Assembly: GCA_030824555.1 (NCBI GenBank)
Contig: JAVBXK010000054.1
Location: 23,752-87,751 of the forward strand
Direction: 5' to 3'
From: a bacterium
GTDB lineage: Bacteria > Pseudomonadota > Gammaproteobacteria > Burkholderiales > Burkholderiaceae_C
DNA: 64,000 nt
The translations under genes were made by a program, and so were the position numbers. Under the pieces are notes generated by a model. It was not told where the DNA came from, made no database searches, and worked only from the letters and a program-made list of their open reading frames with translations. Shown here piece after piece: positions 37,566 to 47,984 of this stretch. Position 1 is the stretch's first letter. Each line of letters opens with the position of its first letter.

Positions 37566-38690
37566 ATGAACAACGGACACCCCCCCATGACTGCCCAAAC
37601 CTTTCAACCCATTGCACCCCGCCCCGCCCCGGTGCGCACCGACGGCCCCGTGGCTTGGGCCCAGCGCAACCTGTTTGCCGACTGGAAGACCACCCTGGCC
37701 ACCGTGCTGATCGGCGGACTGCTGCTGTGGTACGTGCCCCAACTGCTCAACTGGGCCTTGTTCAGCGCCATGTGGAAGCCAGATTCGGAAGCCTGCCGGG
37801 CCGATGCGGTGGGTGCCTGCTGGGGTGTGGTGACAGAAAAGTACCGCCTCATCATTTTTGGCCGCTACCCGTTTGAAGAACAGTGGCGGCCGCTGGTGGC
37901 CACCACGCTGATGGTGAGCCTGCTGGTGGCCAGTTGTGTGCGCTACTTCTGGAAGCCCTGGCTGGCCGCACTGTGGGTGGCCGTGCTGGCCGCCTTTTTC
38001 ACGCTGATGTACGGCAACGCCTTTGGCATGACGACGGTGGAAACAGACCGCTGGGGTGGCTTGCCGCTGACCATTCTGCTGGCCAGCCTCTCGATTGCCA
38101 TGGCGTTTCCCATTGCGTTGGTGGTGGCGCTGGGCAGGCGTTCAGCCTTGCCCGCCATCCGCAGCTTTTGCACCATTTATGTGGAGCTGGTGCGTGGCGT
38201 GCCGCTGATCTCGGTGTTGTTCATGGCCTCGTTCATGTTCCCGCTGTTCATGCCGCACGGTCTGACCATCGACGTGCTGATCCGGGTGCTGGTGGGCATC
38301 ACACTGTTTGCCGCCGCCTACATGGCCGAGGTGATCCGTGGTGGTTTGCAGGCCATTCCCAAGGGGCAGATCGAAGCCGCTGCCACGCTGGGCCTGAGCT
38401 ACTGGCAGACGCAGTTCAAGATCGTGCTGCCCCAGGCGCTGGCCATGGTGGTGCCCGGCATCATGAACAACTTCATTTCCATCTTCAAGGACACCTCGCT
38501 GGTCACCATCGTGAGCCTGTACGAGCTGACCGGCTCACTCGGCCTGGCTCTGAACTCCGATGCCGACTGGCGGCCCTACAAAATCGAGGGCTACATCTTC
38601 ATCGCGCTCATCTACTTCGCGTTCTGCTTCTCGATGTCGCGCTACAGCCTGTGGGTTGAAAAACAAGTCAATAAAAGCAAGTTACGCTGA
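37566..38690 (+). CDS. aapM: General L-amino-acid ABC transporter, permease AapM
   Basis: 374-residue permease with an EAA loop IEAAATLGLSYWQTQFKIVLPQAL and the terminal helix IFIALIYFAFCFSMSRYSLWVE. The start at 37566, seven bases after aapQ, is taken; an internal ATG 21 bases later is possible. The last codons and the 40 bases to aapP are AT-rich and resemble the dispersed repeats. Confidence 0.94.
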   Translation: MNNGHPPMTAQTFQPIAPRPAPVRTDGPVAWAQRNLFADWKTTLATVLIGGLLLWYVPQLLNWALFSAMWKPDSEACRADAVGACWGVVTEKYRLIIFGRYPFEEQWRPLVATTLMVSLLVASCVRYFWKPWLAALWVAVLAAFFTLMYGNAFGMTTVETDRWGGLPLTILLASLSIAMAFPIALVVALGRRSALPAIRSFCTIYVELVRGVPLISVLFMASFMFPLFMPHGLTIDVLIRVLVGITLFAAAYMAEVIRGGLQAIPKGQIEAAATLGLSYWQTQFKIVLPQALAMVVPGIMNNFISIFKDTSLVTIVSLYELTGSLGLALNSDADWRPYKIEGYIFIALIYFAFCFSMSRYSLWVEKQVNKSKLR

Positions 38691-38730
38691 TACAGCATGA
38701 CTTCTTTGCTATATATTTCTGAAAATCATC

Positions 38731-39474
38731 ATGACTGAACCCATCATCACCTTCGACAAAGTCAACAAGTGGTACGGCAACAATTTCCATGTGCTGCGCG
38801 ACATCGATCTGACCGTTGCCAAGGGCGAGCGCATCGTGGTGTGTGGGCCCTCGGGCTCGGGTAAATCCACCATGATCCGCTGCATCAACCGCCTGGAAGA
38901 ACACCAGCAGGGCCGCCTGATCGTGGACGGCGTGGAGCTGACTGACGACGTCAAAGCCATCGACCAGGTGCGCAAGGAAGTGGGCATGGTGTTCCAGCAG
39001 TTCAACCTGTTCCCGCACCTGACCGTGCTGGAAAACCTGACACTGTCGCCCATGTGGGTGGGCAAGGTGCCCAAAAAAGAGGCCGAAGAACGCGCCATGG
39101 CCCAGCTCAAGCGCGTGCGCATTGCCGAGCAGGCCAGCAAATACCCGTTGCAACTCTCGGGCGGGCAGCAGCAGCGCGTGGCCATTGCACGCGCGTTGTG
39201 CCTGAAACCCAAAATCATGCTGTTTGACGAGCCCACCTCGGCGCTCGACCCCGAGATGATCAAGGAGGTACTGGACGTGATGGTGGAAATGGCCAACCAA
39301 GGCATCACCATGATCTGCGTCACGCACGAAATGGGCTTTGCCAAGGCCGTGGCCGACCGCGTGATCTTCATGGACCAGGGTCAGATCGTCGAGCAGAACA
39401 CCCCGCACGAGTTCTTCAACCACCCACAGAACGAGCGCAGCCGCGATTTCCTGTCCAAAATCCTGGGGCATTGA
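38731..39474 (+). CDS. aapP: General L-amino-acid ABC transporter, ATP-binding protein
   Basis: 247-residue ATPase with Walker [10 protein letters not shown] at 39-47, Q-loop [11 protein letters not shown], signature LSGGQQQR, Walker [15 protein letters not shown] and the switch His in CVTHEMGFA. Energises AapQM. The stop is immediately followed by the ATG of the deaminase gene. Confidence 0.96.
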   Translation: MTEPIITFDKVNKWYGNNFHVLRDIDLTVAKGERIVVCGPSGSGKSTMIRCINRLEEHQQGRLIVDGVELTDDVKAIDQVRKEVGMVFQQFNLFPHLTVLENLTLSPMWVGKVPKKEAEERAMAQLKRVRIAEQASKYPLQLSGGQQQRVAIARALCLKPKIMLFDEPTSALDPEMIKEVLDVMVEMANQGITMICVTHEMGFAKAVADRVIFMDQGQIVEQNTPHEFFNHPQNERSRDFLSKILGH

Positions 39475-40806
39475 ATGGTCAAGGGCAGTTTGTCGGCCCC
39501 AACCCACAAAGGTTACCCGGCCTGGGCACCGGCCTTGCGTGCGACCGAGGTCGGCACACAGGGCTGGCACGTATTGCAACCCGACTGGCCCCTGCCCTGC
39601 GCCACCTTGCGGCAGCAGGCGCTCAATCACAACGTCGGCTGGATGCAAAAACTGGTCACCCAGGCAGGCGTGGAGCTGGTGCCACATGGCAAAACCACGA
39701 TGTCGCCCGAACTCTTCCAAACCCAGCTCGCAGCAGGGGCATGGGGCATCACCTTTGCCACGGTCGGCCAACTGGCTGCCGGCCTGACTGCAGGTGTACA
39801 GCGCGCCGTGCTGGCCAACCAGGTGCTGTTGCCGCACGACTTGCATTGGCTGCGCCAGCTGCGCGCCAACCACCCCGCATTGCAAGCGCCGTTCCTGCTG
39901 GACTCGGCGGCACAGCTGAGCGCCATCGAGGCGTGGATGGCCGATGCCTGTTCAGGCGAAGGCACCACATTGCCACCGTTCGACGTGTTGATCGAACTGG
40001 GGTTGCCTGACGGGCGCACAGGCTGCCGCTCGGTCGCACAAGCGCTTGAACTGGCGCACGCCGCCCATGCCAGCCAGGTGGTTCGGCTGGTAGGGGTGGA
40101 GTGTTACGAAGGGTTGTGGGCCAAGGGCGACAGCGCATCCGACACAACGCTGGTCAACGCCCTGATGCAACAGGTGCACGATCTGGCCCACGCCTGCGAC
40201 CGTGCCGGGCTGTTCGATGCCGCACCCGAAGTGCTGATATCGGCCGGTGGATCGGCCGTTTTCGACCTGGTGGTGGGGTGGTTGAAACCAGTGTTGTCCC
40301 GCCCGGTGCGCGGGCTGCTGCGGTCAGGCTGCTACGTCACGCACGACGACGGCTTTTACAAACGCCTGGGCCACCTGGTGGACCAACGCCTGGCCACCCA
40401 AGGGCTGAATGGCCAACCGTGGGGCTGTGGCAACGGGCTGCAGGCCGCGCTGGAAGTGTGGGCGGTGGTGCAATCGCGACCCGCACCCCACGTGGCCATC
40501 CTGAACGCGGGCAAACGCGACTTGTCGTTTGACATGGGTTTGCCCGCCCCGGTCAGGTGGTGCCAAGCGGGCAGCATGCAACCCCAAACCGCACCCGCAC
40601 ACTGGGCCGTCACCCAACTCAACGACCAGCATGCTTACCTGAACTTGGGCGATACCACGGACCCCGCCTATCCCACGGGACTGCAAGTCGGTGACCGCGT
40701 GGCGCTGGGTATTTCGCACCCCTGCAGCACCTTCGACAAATGGCGCTGGATGCCCGTGGTGACCGATGGCGGCCAGATCGTCGGGGCCATCACCACGGGT
40801 TTCTGA
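39475..40806 (+). CDS. PLP-dependent D-amino-acid deaminase-like enzyme (DSD/D-threonine aldolase family)
   Basis: 443 residues of the alanine-racemase-fold group that includes D-serine dehydratase (DSD1), D-threo-3-hydroxyaspartate dehydratase and D-threonine aldolase. The PLP lysine is in ELVPHGKTTMSPELF near the N-terminus, and the C-terminal metal-site motif SHPCSTFDKW is present. It is commonly annotated as amino acid deaminase. It begins on the base after the aapP stop, so it is the last gene of the aap operon and probably processes an imported hydroxylated D-amino acid. The true substrate is open. Confidence 0.85.
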   Translation: MVKGSLSAPTHKGYPAWAPALRATEVGTQGWHVLQPDWPLPCATLRQQALNHNVGWMQKLVTQAGVELVPHGKTTMSPELFQTQLAAGAWGITFATVGQLAAGLTAGVQRAVLANQVLLPHDLHWLRQLRANHPALQAPFLLDSAAQLSAIEAWMADACSGEGTTLPPFDVLIELGLPDGRTGCRSVAQALELAHAAHASQVVRLVGVECYEGLWAKGDSASDTTLVNALMQQVHDLAHACDRAGLFDAAPEVLISAGGSAVFDLVVGWLKPVLSRPVRGLLRSGCYVTHDDGFYKRLGHLVDQRLATQGLNGQPWGCGNGLQAALEVWAVVQSRPAPHVAILNAGKRDLSFDMGLPAPVRWCQAGSMQPQTAPAHWAVTQLNDQHAYLNLGDTTDPAYPTGLQVGDRVALGISHPCSTFDKWRWMPVVTDGGQIVGAITTGF

Positions 40807-40890
40807 CGCATCCCCAACCCCGCAAAAGAACGGCAGGGCTGCGCCAGTGGTCGAGCGTTTTTCGGGCGAGAGCGAAAGGCCCTCTGTCAC

Positions 40891-43287
40891 TCAGGCCAGT
40901 GGCGGCAGCAAATCGGGGTAGACCGTTGCATGCCCCAGCGGCGCAGGCTTGCGTGCGCTGTTGTAGGTGGCCACATCGAGCACCCGGCCCAACGCATCGT
41001 CGACCACGCTGTGGGCCGCCACCAGCCGGATGCGGTCGGTGCGGAACATGTCTTCAAAATGCCGTCGGCTCATGGAACTGGTGCGCCCCCCGTGGCTGCC
41101 AAACAGGTACATGAGACCATGCGGACTCATCCAGGCCAGTTGCAACCGCACCCATTCGCCCGATTCACGGCACAACTCGATCCAGGCCCCCACTTCCAGT
41201 GTCGGCACGGAATCGCCGTGCACCACGGCGTCAGGTACGGAAACGTCTACATCCAGGTCCGCACCCGCCAACAGTCCGGCTCCGGAAGGGATGTCATCGG
41301 CATATTGGGGCTGGGTGAGCGGGAACACCGTGTCCATGAAACCCGAGTCAGCCGCCTCACCTGGCTTCATCCAGGGGCGAGTGTCATCACCACCAGTGGT
41401 CGCCCGTGGCGCAGCGGGGGCGGGCATGTTGTCGGCCTCGGTGCCCACGATCGGGTCGGCCTTCAATGCGGCAGCGTGCAGGCCCATCAACGTTCCGAAA
41501 AAATGCCGTGAACGGGCACCTTCGTATTCGATCGTCTGCAACCCCTCGCGCAAGGTTCGCAGCAAACCCGGAATGAGCCGGGCCAGGCGGCTGCGGTTGC
41601 GGCTGGCTGCGTCGACACGGCTGCTCCAGATGAGGTCAGACACCACGCCCAGGTAACGCATGTCGGCAGGCATGCGCGCCTTGACAAGTGCATCGGCAAC
41701 CGGTGGGGCCAGCCGGGCCTGCGCAATCACCTGCGCCCACGGGCCGATCAGGAACTTGCGCACCAACCGGTTGGCCATGGGGAAATCGCGGCGCTCGGAC
41801 AGCTCTTTGGCCACCCGATCGGCCACCAGGAAGCGCTGTTCGGCCTGCACCAGCGACGCCACCGCGCGACCGCGCTCTTTGTCTTGCATGCTGCGCGTGT
41901 CACCGGCTGTGTCGATGGGTACCAACACGTCCAGCGCGGTCTCGAACAGCGAGGTCAGCCTGACATCGGTGCGCTCCAGCAACGGAATCAGGTCTTCCAG
42001 CGTGGCATGGAACTCGGCAAAGCCAGGTGCGTTTTCAGCGCTGAAAGCCAGGCTGCGCTGTGTGATTTCGTCCAGCAGGCGGCGCGCCGGGTTTTGTTTG
42101 TCCACAAAAAAACGCGGGTCATCGCGTGCAATGCGCAGCAGGGCAGGTTGCAGTTTGTGCAACATGACCCTGACGGGGTGCAGCAACCGGGGGTCGCGGG
42201 TGATGCCATCGAGCATCAGCGACACCACTTCGCTGGCCAGAGCCCGCAGCGGGTTGGCTGGGTCATCGGCTGCTGGTGTTGCAGGCGGCACTCTTTGCGT
42301 CGCAGGCAAAGGGCTGGCTGCCCCCAACCGTTTGCGGGCACTGTCGGCCGCTGGTGAGCGGACGCCCGGGATGTCGATCATCGGCAACGGCGGGGGTGCT
42401 GCCGACGGCACGGTGGCACGGCCCGGCAAATCACCGGGCCCCGACACCAGCAGGTCGTGCAGGTAATCCAGCGTCAGCAGACCCGACGGCAGCACATCGT
42501 CCGGGGCATCGCCGTGCGGGCGTGACATCTCGTGAAACTGGTCGGCCAAACCGATCGGGCGCTGGCGCCCCGCCCCGCCTGCGCGTGGCACGGCCGGGGC
42601 AGAGGGGGTCTGGATCACCTGGTAATCGGCCGGCCTGACACCGTGATTTGCCAACAAACGGATCAGGTGCCGGTACAACACCTGCAGCTCCTGCCCCAGT
42701 GCAGCGGTGCCGTGTTGCAGCCACAGGCTGCGCACGGCCTTGTCGCGCGTCACGCCCTCCATGGTGAGGCGCAGCGCCATGACGGCCACATCCGGGCGCA
42801 GGGGGTTGTATTCGGGCTTGGAGGATGTGAACCCCTGCGCCCGGCTGACCAGTGTGTTCAGCTCGGACAACGCGTCACCGGCAGCACCTTGCACCGCCTG
42901 CTCCAGGCGGGCAACCTGAACGGTGGCCTGTATCTGCACATCGTCCATCAGTTCGAGATCGTCGAAGTTGATGCTGGCCAACGACCGCTTGGGTACCCCC
43001 ACCTGCCCTGGGTGGCGCAGGGCCTCGCTCACGGCATGGCCCCAGTTTTCAACCCAACGCTCAATGAACGCTTCCTTGTGCCGGGTCAGCTCCTGAATGG
43101 CTTTGGACAGCTCGGCCCGTTGCCCGGGGTTGACTGACCAAGACTCCTGCTGCCGCAACACGTCAAGAAGCCCCGCCATCCAGCGGGTGACCAGGCCTGG
43201 CGACTCGTCCATGGCCACAGCCAGGCAAGCCTGCAAGGCCTGTGCAGGCACCTGCCGGTTCACGCCCGTGCGCACGATGTTGTTCAC
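40891..43287 (-). CDS. DUF1631 family protein
   Basis: 798 residues, cytoplasmic, largely helical. N-terminal RWVENWGHAVSEALRHPG and MDDVQIQATVQVARLEQAV, middle LRALASEVVSLMLDGITRDPRLLHPVRVMLHKLQP (split here by length), and a C-terminal PilZ-like beta region (GAWIELCRESGEWVRLQLAWMSP, SMSRRHFEDMF) are typical of the DUF1631 family in Beta- and Gammaproteobacteria. A possible c-di-GMP connection through the C-terminal region is inference; no RxxxR...DxSxxG motif is evident. Transcribed alone; its start faces an AT-rich gap. Confidence 0.88.
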   Translation of the reverse strand: MNNIVRTGVNRQVPAQALQACLAVAMDESPGLVTRWMAGLLDVLRQQESWSVNPGQRAELSKAIQELTRHKEAFIERWVENWGHAVSEALRHPGQVGVPKRSLASINFDDLELMDDVQIQATVQVARLEQAVQGAAGDALSELNTLVSRAQGFTSSKPEYNPLRPDVAVMALRLTMEGVTRDKAVRSLWLQHGTAALGQELQVLYRHLIRLLANHGVRPADYQVIQTPSAPAVPRAGGAGRQRPIGLADQFHEMSRPHGDAPDDVLPSGLLTLDYLHDLLVSGPGDLPGRATVPSAAPPPLPMIDIPGVRSPAADSARKRLGAASPLPATQRVPPATPAADDPANPLRALASEVVSLMLDGITRDPRLLHPVRVMLHKLQPALLRIARDDPRFFVDKQNPARRLLDEITQRSLAFSAENAPGFAEFHATLEDLIPLLERTDVRLTSLFETALDVLVPIDTAGDTRSMQDKERGRAVASLVQAEQRFLVADRVAKELSERRDFPMANRLVRKFLIGPWAQVIAQARLAPPVADALVKARMPADMRYLGVVSDLIWSSRVDAASRNRSRLARLIPGLLRTLREGLQTIEYEGARSRHFFGTLMGLHAAALKADPIVGTEADNMPAPAAPRATTGGDDTRPWMKPGEAADSGFMDTVFPLTQPQYADDIPSGAGLLAGADLDVDVSVPDAVVHGDSVPTLEVGAWIELCRESGEWVRLQLAWMSPHGLMYLFGSHGGRTSSMSRRHFEDMFRTDRIRLVAAHSVVDDALGRVLDVATYNSARKPAPLGHATVYPDLLPPLA

Positions 43288-43315
43288 GCCACCCTCCCTC
43301 TGTGCAATCGAGGTT

Positions 43316-43392
43316 ACTTTAAATATGAGAGCAACCTATTATTTATGGGATTGCGATGAGTGCCAAAAAATATCATTTTTTATCTCACCACA
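43316..43392. repeat. AT-rich segment between DUF1415 and DUF1631 genes
   Basis: Stretch of roughly 30% GC (TTTAAATATGAGAGC, TTATTTATGGG, CCAAAAAATATCATTTTTTATC) in a high-GC setting, upstream of the DUF1631 gene and downstream of DUF1415. AAAAAATATCATTTTTT forms a weak hairpin. Probably a degenerate member of the dispersed repeat class and the DUF1631 promoter. Confidence 0.4.
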
Positions 43393-43399
43393 CCCCGAC

Positions 43400-43945
43400 T
43401 CAGTTCGCAGTCAACAGGCGCCGCCAGCCCTCGGGTCCGAGCTTGCGCAACACGTCGATGTTGCGCTCGAAAATCACGTCGGTGTCCCCGAACGAATCAA
43501 TGGCCTTGCCCAGACTTTCCTCGCGGATGAGGTGCAGCGTGGGGTAAGGCGAGCGGTTGGTGAAGTGGCTCATGTCGCCCTCGGGCTCACCCTCGAACAC
43601 AAAATCGGGGTGGAACGGTGCGATCTGCACCACCCCTTCCAACTCATGCTCCTGCAACACCTCGTCGGCCACGTTCAGGAAATCGTTGAACACGAAAAAG
43701 TCCGGGAACAGCGTGGGGTGAATCAGCAAAGTGGTGTCCACCTCGTCGGCGGGCGTGGTCTTCAGCAACGCCAGTTCGCGGTCCAGGTCATCGAGAAAAC
43801 CGTCGACGTGCCGGGCACGGCTGACCACCAGCCGCACCTGGTCTTTCACGTACACCGATTTGGCAAACGGGCACAAATTGAGGCCAATGACAGCCTCCTC
43901 CAACCAGCGACGCGTGGCCGCCAGCACTTCTTCGTCAGTTGCCAT
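43400..43945 (-). CDS. DUF1415 family protein
   Basis: 181 residues: RRWLEEAVIGLNLCPFAKSVY near the N-terminus (conserved LNLCPFA), LLIHPTLFPDFFVFNDFL in the middle and FTNRSPYPTLHLIREESL towards the end, all hallmarks of DUF1415. Function unknown. I start at MATDEEVL (43945); longer starts run into the GC-rich tandem repeat upstream. Downstream of ettA in the same direction. Confidence 0.9.
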   Translation of the reverse strand: MATDEEVLAATRRWLEEAVIGLNLCPFAKSVYVKDQVRLVVSRARHVDGFLDDLDRELALLKTTPADEVDTTLLIHPTLFPDFFVFNDFLNVADEVLQEHELEGVVQIAPFHPDFVFEGEPEGDMSHFTNRSPYPTLHLIREESLGKAIDSFGDTDVIFERNIDVLRKLGPEGWRRLLTAN

Positions 43946-43970
43946 GAGGGCCTCCGCAAGACGGAGCGCC

Positions 43971-44107
43971 ACCGGGCCGCCCCAAGGCGTGAAAGCCCCC
44001 TCGGGGGGCAGCGACTGAAAGGAGCGTGGGGGCACATGAGCCACCGCCGGGCCGCCCCAAGGCGTGAACGCCCCCTTGGGGGGCAGCGACTGAAAGGAGC
44101 GTGGGGG
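43971..44107. repeat. Tandem copies of a 75-bp GC-rich intergenic repeat
   Basis: Two units start with CCGGGCCGCCCCAAGG at 43972 and 44047 and end in GACTGAAAGGAGCGTGGGGG at 44032 and 44107, differing at only a few bases. Each unit contains the hairpin GCCCCC(T/C)(T/C)GGGGGGC. It separates ettA and DUF1415. The same sequence type is, from memory, scattered through Comamonadaceae intergenic regions. Confidence 0.85.
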
Positions 44108-44113
44108 TCATCA

Positions 44114-45778
44114 TCACTTCAAAGATTTGAAACGGGTGCGTTTGGGGCGGGCGCCCTCTTCACCCAGGCGGCGCTTCTTGTCGGTTTCGTATTCGCTGAA
44201 GTTGCCGTCGAAGAACGTCCACTGCGAATCCCCTTCGCATGCCAGGATGTGCGTGCAGATGCGGTCCAAGAACCAGCGGTCATGGGAAATGACCATGGCC
44301 GAGCCAGCGAACTCCAGCAGTGCCTCTTCCAGCGCGCGCAGGGTTTCCACGTCCAGGTCGTTTGACGGCTCGTCCAGCATCAGCACGTTGCCGCCCTGTG
44401 CCAGGGTTTTGGCCAGGTGCAAACGGCCGCGCTCACCGCCCGACAGGCTGCCCACCAGTTTCTGCTGGTCGTTGCCCTTGAAGTTGAAGCGCCCGATGTA
44501 GGCGCGGCTGGGCATCACGAACTTGCCCACGGTGATGTTGTCCAGCCCGCCAGACACGTCTTCCCATACGGTTTTGCTGCCATCCAGGGTTTCACGGCTC
44601 TGGTCCACAAAGGCCATGCGGGCCGTTTTACCCGTGACGATGCTGCCGCTGTCAGGCTGCTCCACACCCTGCAACATGCGGAACAGGGTTGACTTGCCGG
44701 CACCGTTGGGGCCGATGATGCCGACGATGGCACCCGCTGGCACAGTGAAGCTCAGGTTGTCGATCAGCAGGCGGTCGCCGAACGATTTGCTGACGTTGTG
44801 GAACTCGATGACCTGCGCACCCAGGCGCTCGGCCACGGGAATGAAAATTTCATTCGTCTCGTTGCGCTTCTGGTAATCGGTATCGCTCAGCTCCTCGAAG
44901 CGGGCCATACGTGCCTTGCTCTTGGCCTGGCGACCTTTGGCGTTGGAGCGCACCCACTTCAGTTCTTCCTTCATCGCACGCATGCGGGCGTCTTCGCTCT
45001 TTTGCTCGGACTCCAGGCGGCGCTCTTTCTGGTCCAACCAGTCGGAGTAATTGCCCTTGTAAGGGATGCCTTGGCCACGGTCCAGTTCCAGAATCCACTC
45101 GGCCGCGTTGTCGAGGAAGTAGCGATCGTGGGTGATGGCCACCACGGTGCCGGGGAAACGTTGCAAAAACTGCTCCAGCCAGTTGACGCTTTCGGCATCC
45201 AAGTGGTTGGTGGGTTCGTCCAGCAGCAGCATGTCGGGCTTGGACAGCAGCAGGCGGCACAGGGCCACGCGACGCTTTTCACCACCTGACAGGTTTTTGA
45301 TGATGGCTTCCCATGGAGGCAGGTTCAGCGCGTCGGCGGCCAGTTCCAGCTGCAGGTCGGTGTTTTCAGAGCCACTGGCAGCGATGATGGCTTCCAGCTC
45401 GGCCTGCTCGGCGGCCAGGGCATCGAAGTCAGCGTTTTCGTCCCCGTAGGCAGCGTACACCTCTTCCAGGCGGGCTTTGGCGGCCAGCGAACCGCCAATG
45501 CCCTCTTCCACGGCGTGACGCACGGTCTGGTCGGGGTCAAGCTGCGGCTCCTGGGGCAGGTAACCGATTTTGATGCCCGGCATGGGGATGGCTTCGCCCT
45601 CGATTTCCTTGTCGAGGCCGGCCATGATCTTCAGGATGGTGGACTTGCCCGAGCCGTTCAGGCCCAACACACCAATCTTGGCACCTGGGAAGAAGCTGAG
45701 AGAAATATTCTTCAGAATCTGGCGTTTGGGTGGCACGGTTTTGCACACCCGGTTCATGGAAAAAACGTACTGGGCCAT
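44114..45778 (-). CDS. ettA: Energy-dependent translational throttle protein EttA (ABC-F)
   Basis: 554-residue tandem ABC ATPase without membrane domain that binds the ribosomal E site and gates elongation by ATP/ADP ratio. Walker A motifs are GLNGSGKST and GPNGAGKST, signatures LSGGEKRR and LSGGERGR, and the linker (PtIM) lies between. The EttA-specific arm is indicated by [11 protein letters not shown]. The length matches EttA. Convergent genes are absent; the tandem GC repeat follows the stop. Confidence 0.95.
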   Translation of the reverse strand: MAQYVFSMNRVCKTVPPKRQILKNISLSFFPGAKIGVLGLNGSGKSTILKIMAGLDKEIEGEAIPMPGIKIGYLPQEPQLDPDQTVRHAVEEGIGGSLAAKARLEEVYAAYGDENADFDALAAEQAELEAIIAASGSENTDLQLELAADALNLPPWEAIIKNLSGGEKRRVALCRLLLSKPDMLLLDEPTNHLDAESVNWLEQFLQRFPGTVVAITHDRYFLDNAAEWILELDRGQGIPYKGNYSDWLDQKERRLESEQKSEDARMRAMKEELKWVRSNAKGRQAKSKARMARFEELSDTDYQKRNETNEIFIPVAERLGAQVIEFHNVSKSFGDRLLIDNLSFTVPAGAIVGIIGPNGAGKSTLFRMLQGVEQPDSGSIVTGKTARMAFVDQSRETLDGSKTVWEDVSGGLDNITVGKFVMPSRAYIGRFNFKGNDQQKLVGSLSGGERGRLHLAKTLAQGGNVLMLDEPSNDLDVETLRALEEALLEFAGSAMVISHDRWFLDRICTHILACEGDSQWTFFDGNFSEYETDKKRRLGEEGARPKRTRFKSLK

Positions 45779-46035
45779 GGAAGCTCACTTTCTGTATTGC
45801 AAAGGGCAGGCCACTTTCAGCGACCAACCAAACCACGAATTATCCGCGCATGCGACAATACGCCCCGTTGCGCGCCACAGTCGGCGCGCCAACCGGCACA
45901 CTGCCGGGGAGCACAGCGCGCCACCTGACACAGGCCAGCGGGCACTCCCGAACCCCAACTGCATTGCCTCAGACTGACCGTCCCCCAACAAAGCGGGATG
46001 GCAAGGGCATGCTCCCAGCGCCCCGGACGGGCGCC

Positions 46036-47886
46036 ATGAAAATGACTTTTGACGAACTGAATCTGGCTGCGGCCATTGTGCAGGCTGTGCGCGAGCAGGG
46101 CTACGAAACACCCACACCTATCCAGGCCGAGGCCATTCCTGCCGTCATGGCCGGCCAGGACTTGTTGGCCGGGGCACAAACGGGTACGGGCAAAACGGCG
46201 GCCTTCACGCTGCCCTTGCTCCACAGACTGTCCCTCGCCGAGGGTGGCAAGAACCGCTTTGGCGGCAAAGCCATTCGCGCACTGGTGCTGACACCCACGC
46301 GGGAACTGGCCGCGCAGGTGGAAGAATCGGTCAAGACCTACGGAAAATACCTGACGCTGTCTTCCGGCGTGGTGTTCGGTGGCGTGGGCATGAACCCACA
46401 GATCAGCATGCTGAAAAAAGGCGTGGACATCCTGGTGGCCACCCCCGGCCGCCTGCTTGATCTGGCGCAACAAGGCTTTCTGGACCTGTCGCAGGTGGAA
46501 GTACTGGTGCTGGACGAAGCCGACCGCATGCTCGACATGGGCTTCATTCACGACGTGAAAAAAGTGCTGTCCATGGTGCCCGGAAACAAGCAAAGCCTGC
46601 TGTTCTCGGCGACCTTCAGCGACGAAATCCGTGACCTGGCCAACGGCCTGCTGCGCAACCCCCAAAGCATCCAGGTCACGCCACGCAACACCACGGTGCA
46701 ACGCATCACTCAGCTCATCCACCCCGTGGGCCGTGGCAAGAAAAAAGCCGTGCTGGTGCACATCATCAACGAGCACAACTGGAGCCAGGTGCTGGTGTTC
46801 ACCCGCACCAAGTTCGGTGCCAACAACGTGGCCGAGTACCTGTGCAAAAACGGCATCAATGCCATGGCACTGCACGGCAACAAGAGCCAGGCAGCCCGCA
46901 CCCAGGCACTGGCCGGGTTCAAGAGCGGTGACATCCGTGCGCTGGTAGCCACTGACATCGCGGCACGCGGCATCGACATCGACGATCTGCCACACGTGGT
47001 GAACTACGAAATCCCGAACGTCAGCGAAGACTACGTGCACCGCATCGGCCGCACAGGCCGCGCCGGTGCCAGCGGCGAAGCCGTGAACCTGGTCTGCATG
47101 GACGAAGAAGGCTTCATGCAAGACATCGAGCGCTTCACCAAGCAGCGCATTGAAGTAAAGGTCATTGACGGTTTCGGCCCCGAACCCGGTGAACGGGCAG
47201 AGCCCATCGCCATGGGCCGCCAGACCATCTGGGGCGGTGCCGGCAAGCCTCCGAGCCGCGACGTGATGGCCGCAGCCGCCAAAGCTGCCCGCACAGAAAT
47301 GCTGCAACGTGTCCGCGAGCGCAAGGCCAGCGACCAGTCAGGCAAAGGCGGTGGTGGTGGCCAAGGCCAGCGCCAGCGCCCTGCCGGCGAAGGCCAAGGC
47401 GACGGTCAACCCCGTGAAGGCCAGAACGAGAGCCGCCCACCCCGCCGCAACGACGACCGCCGTCCACGCAACAGCCAGGGCCGCAACGGCCCAGGCAATG
47501 GCGGAGGTAACGGTGGTGGCGGTCAGTCGCGCCCACCGCGCGACGCATCAGGCTACCCCAGCGGCCCACGCAGTGACCGCCCTGCCCGTGGCCCACGCGA
47601 AGACCGCGGTCCGCGTGAAGACCGTGGCGAAGGTGGTGCCGAGCGCCAACCCGGCCCCAACGCACACCTGGGCAGCATGCGCATCCGCGAGCCTCGACTG
47701 AACCCGTCCACCGGCGGCCAGCCCGACCCACTGCGCACCAGCATCGACTCGCTGGGCAGCCGTGGCGGCAACCGCAACCGTGGTGGTGGCGGTGGTCGAA
47801 ATGGCCCACCCCGTGGCGACGGCCCACGTGGCAACGCTGGTGGCCCGGCAGACCCGCTGCGCACCACATTCGGTCGCTTCCGCTGA
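46036..47886 (+). CDS. rhlE: RhlE-type DEAD-box RNA helicase with Gly/Arg-rich tail
   Basis: 616 residues. Core motifs: Q motif [17 protein letters not shown] (I), PTRELAAQ (Ia), DEAD (II), SAT (III), [22 protein letters not shown] (V, split), [10 protein letters not shown] (VI). From about residue 430 the tail is rich in Gly, Arg, Asn, Pro and acidic residues ([24 protein letters not shown]), likely disordered, RNA-binding and phase-separation prone. I start at MKMTFDEL (46036); MLPAPRTG at 46009 is an alternative. The 257-base 5' region could hold a long leader as in cold-inducible helicases. Confidence 0.92.
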   Translation: MKMTFDELNLAAAIVQAVREQGYETPTPIQAEAIPAVMAGQDLLAGAQTGTGKTAAFTLPLLHRLSLAEGGKNRFGGKAIRALVLTPTRELAAQVEESVKTYGKYLTLSSGVVFGGVGMNPQISMLKKGVDILVATPGRLLDLAQQGFLDLSQVEVLVLDEADRMLDMGFIHDVKKVLSMVPGNKQSLLFSATFSDEIRDLANGLLRNPQSIQVTPRNTTVQRITQLIHPVGRGKKKAVLVHIINEHNWSQVLVFTRTKFGANNVAEYLCKNGINAMALHGNKSQAARTQALAGFKSGDIRALVATDIAARGIDIDDLPHVVNYEIPNVSEDYVHRIGRTGRAGASGEAVNLVCMDEEGFMQDIERFTKQRIEVKVIDGFGPEPGERAEPIAMGRQTIWGGAGKPPSRDVMAAAAKAARTEMLQRVRERKASDQSGKGGGGGQGQRQRPAGEGQGDGQPREGQNESRPPRRNDDRRPRNSQGRNGPGNGGGNGGGGQSRPPRDASGYPSGPRSDRPARGPREDRGPREDRGEGGAERQPGPNAHLGSMRIREPRLNPSTGGQPDPLRTSIDSLGSRGGNRNRGGGGGRNGPPRGDGPRGNAGGPADPLRTTFGRFR

Positions 47887-47921
47887 TGCGATGGCCAGGC
47901 TTGCCTGGCTGCTCAAAAAAC

Positions 47922-47956
47922 AAAAAGCCTCAGGCCACACCAGCCTGAGGCTTTTT
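47922..47956. terminator. Bidirectional terminator between rhlE and the cupin gene
   Basis: AAAAAGCCTCAGGC pairs with GCCTGAGGCTTTTT (14 bp, 7-base loop). Symmetric A and T tracts let it act for both convergent genes. Confidence 0.92.
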
Positions 47957-47984
47957 CATGGGGTCAGCGCTACGACGTGCGACC

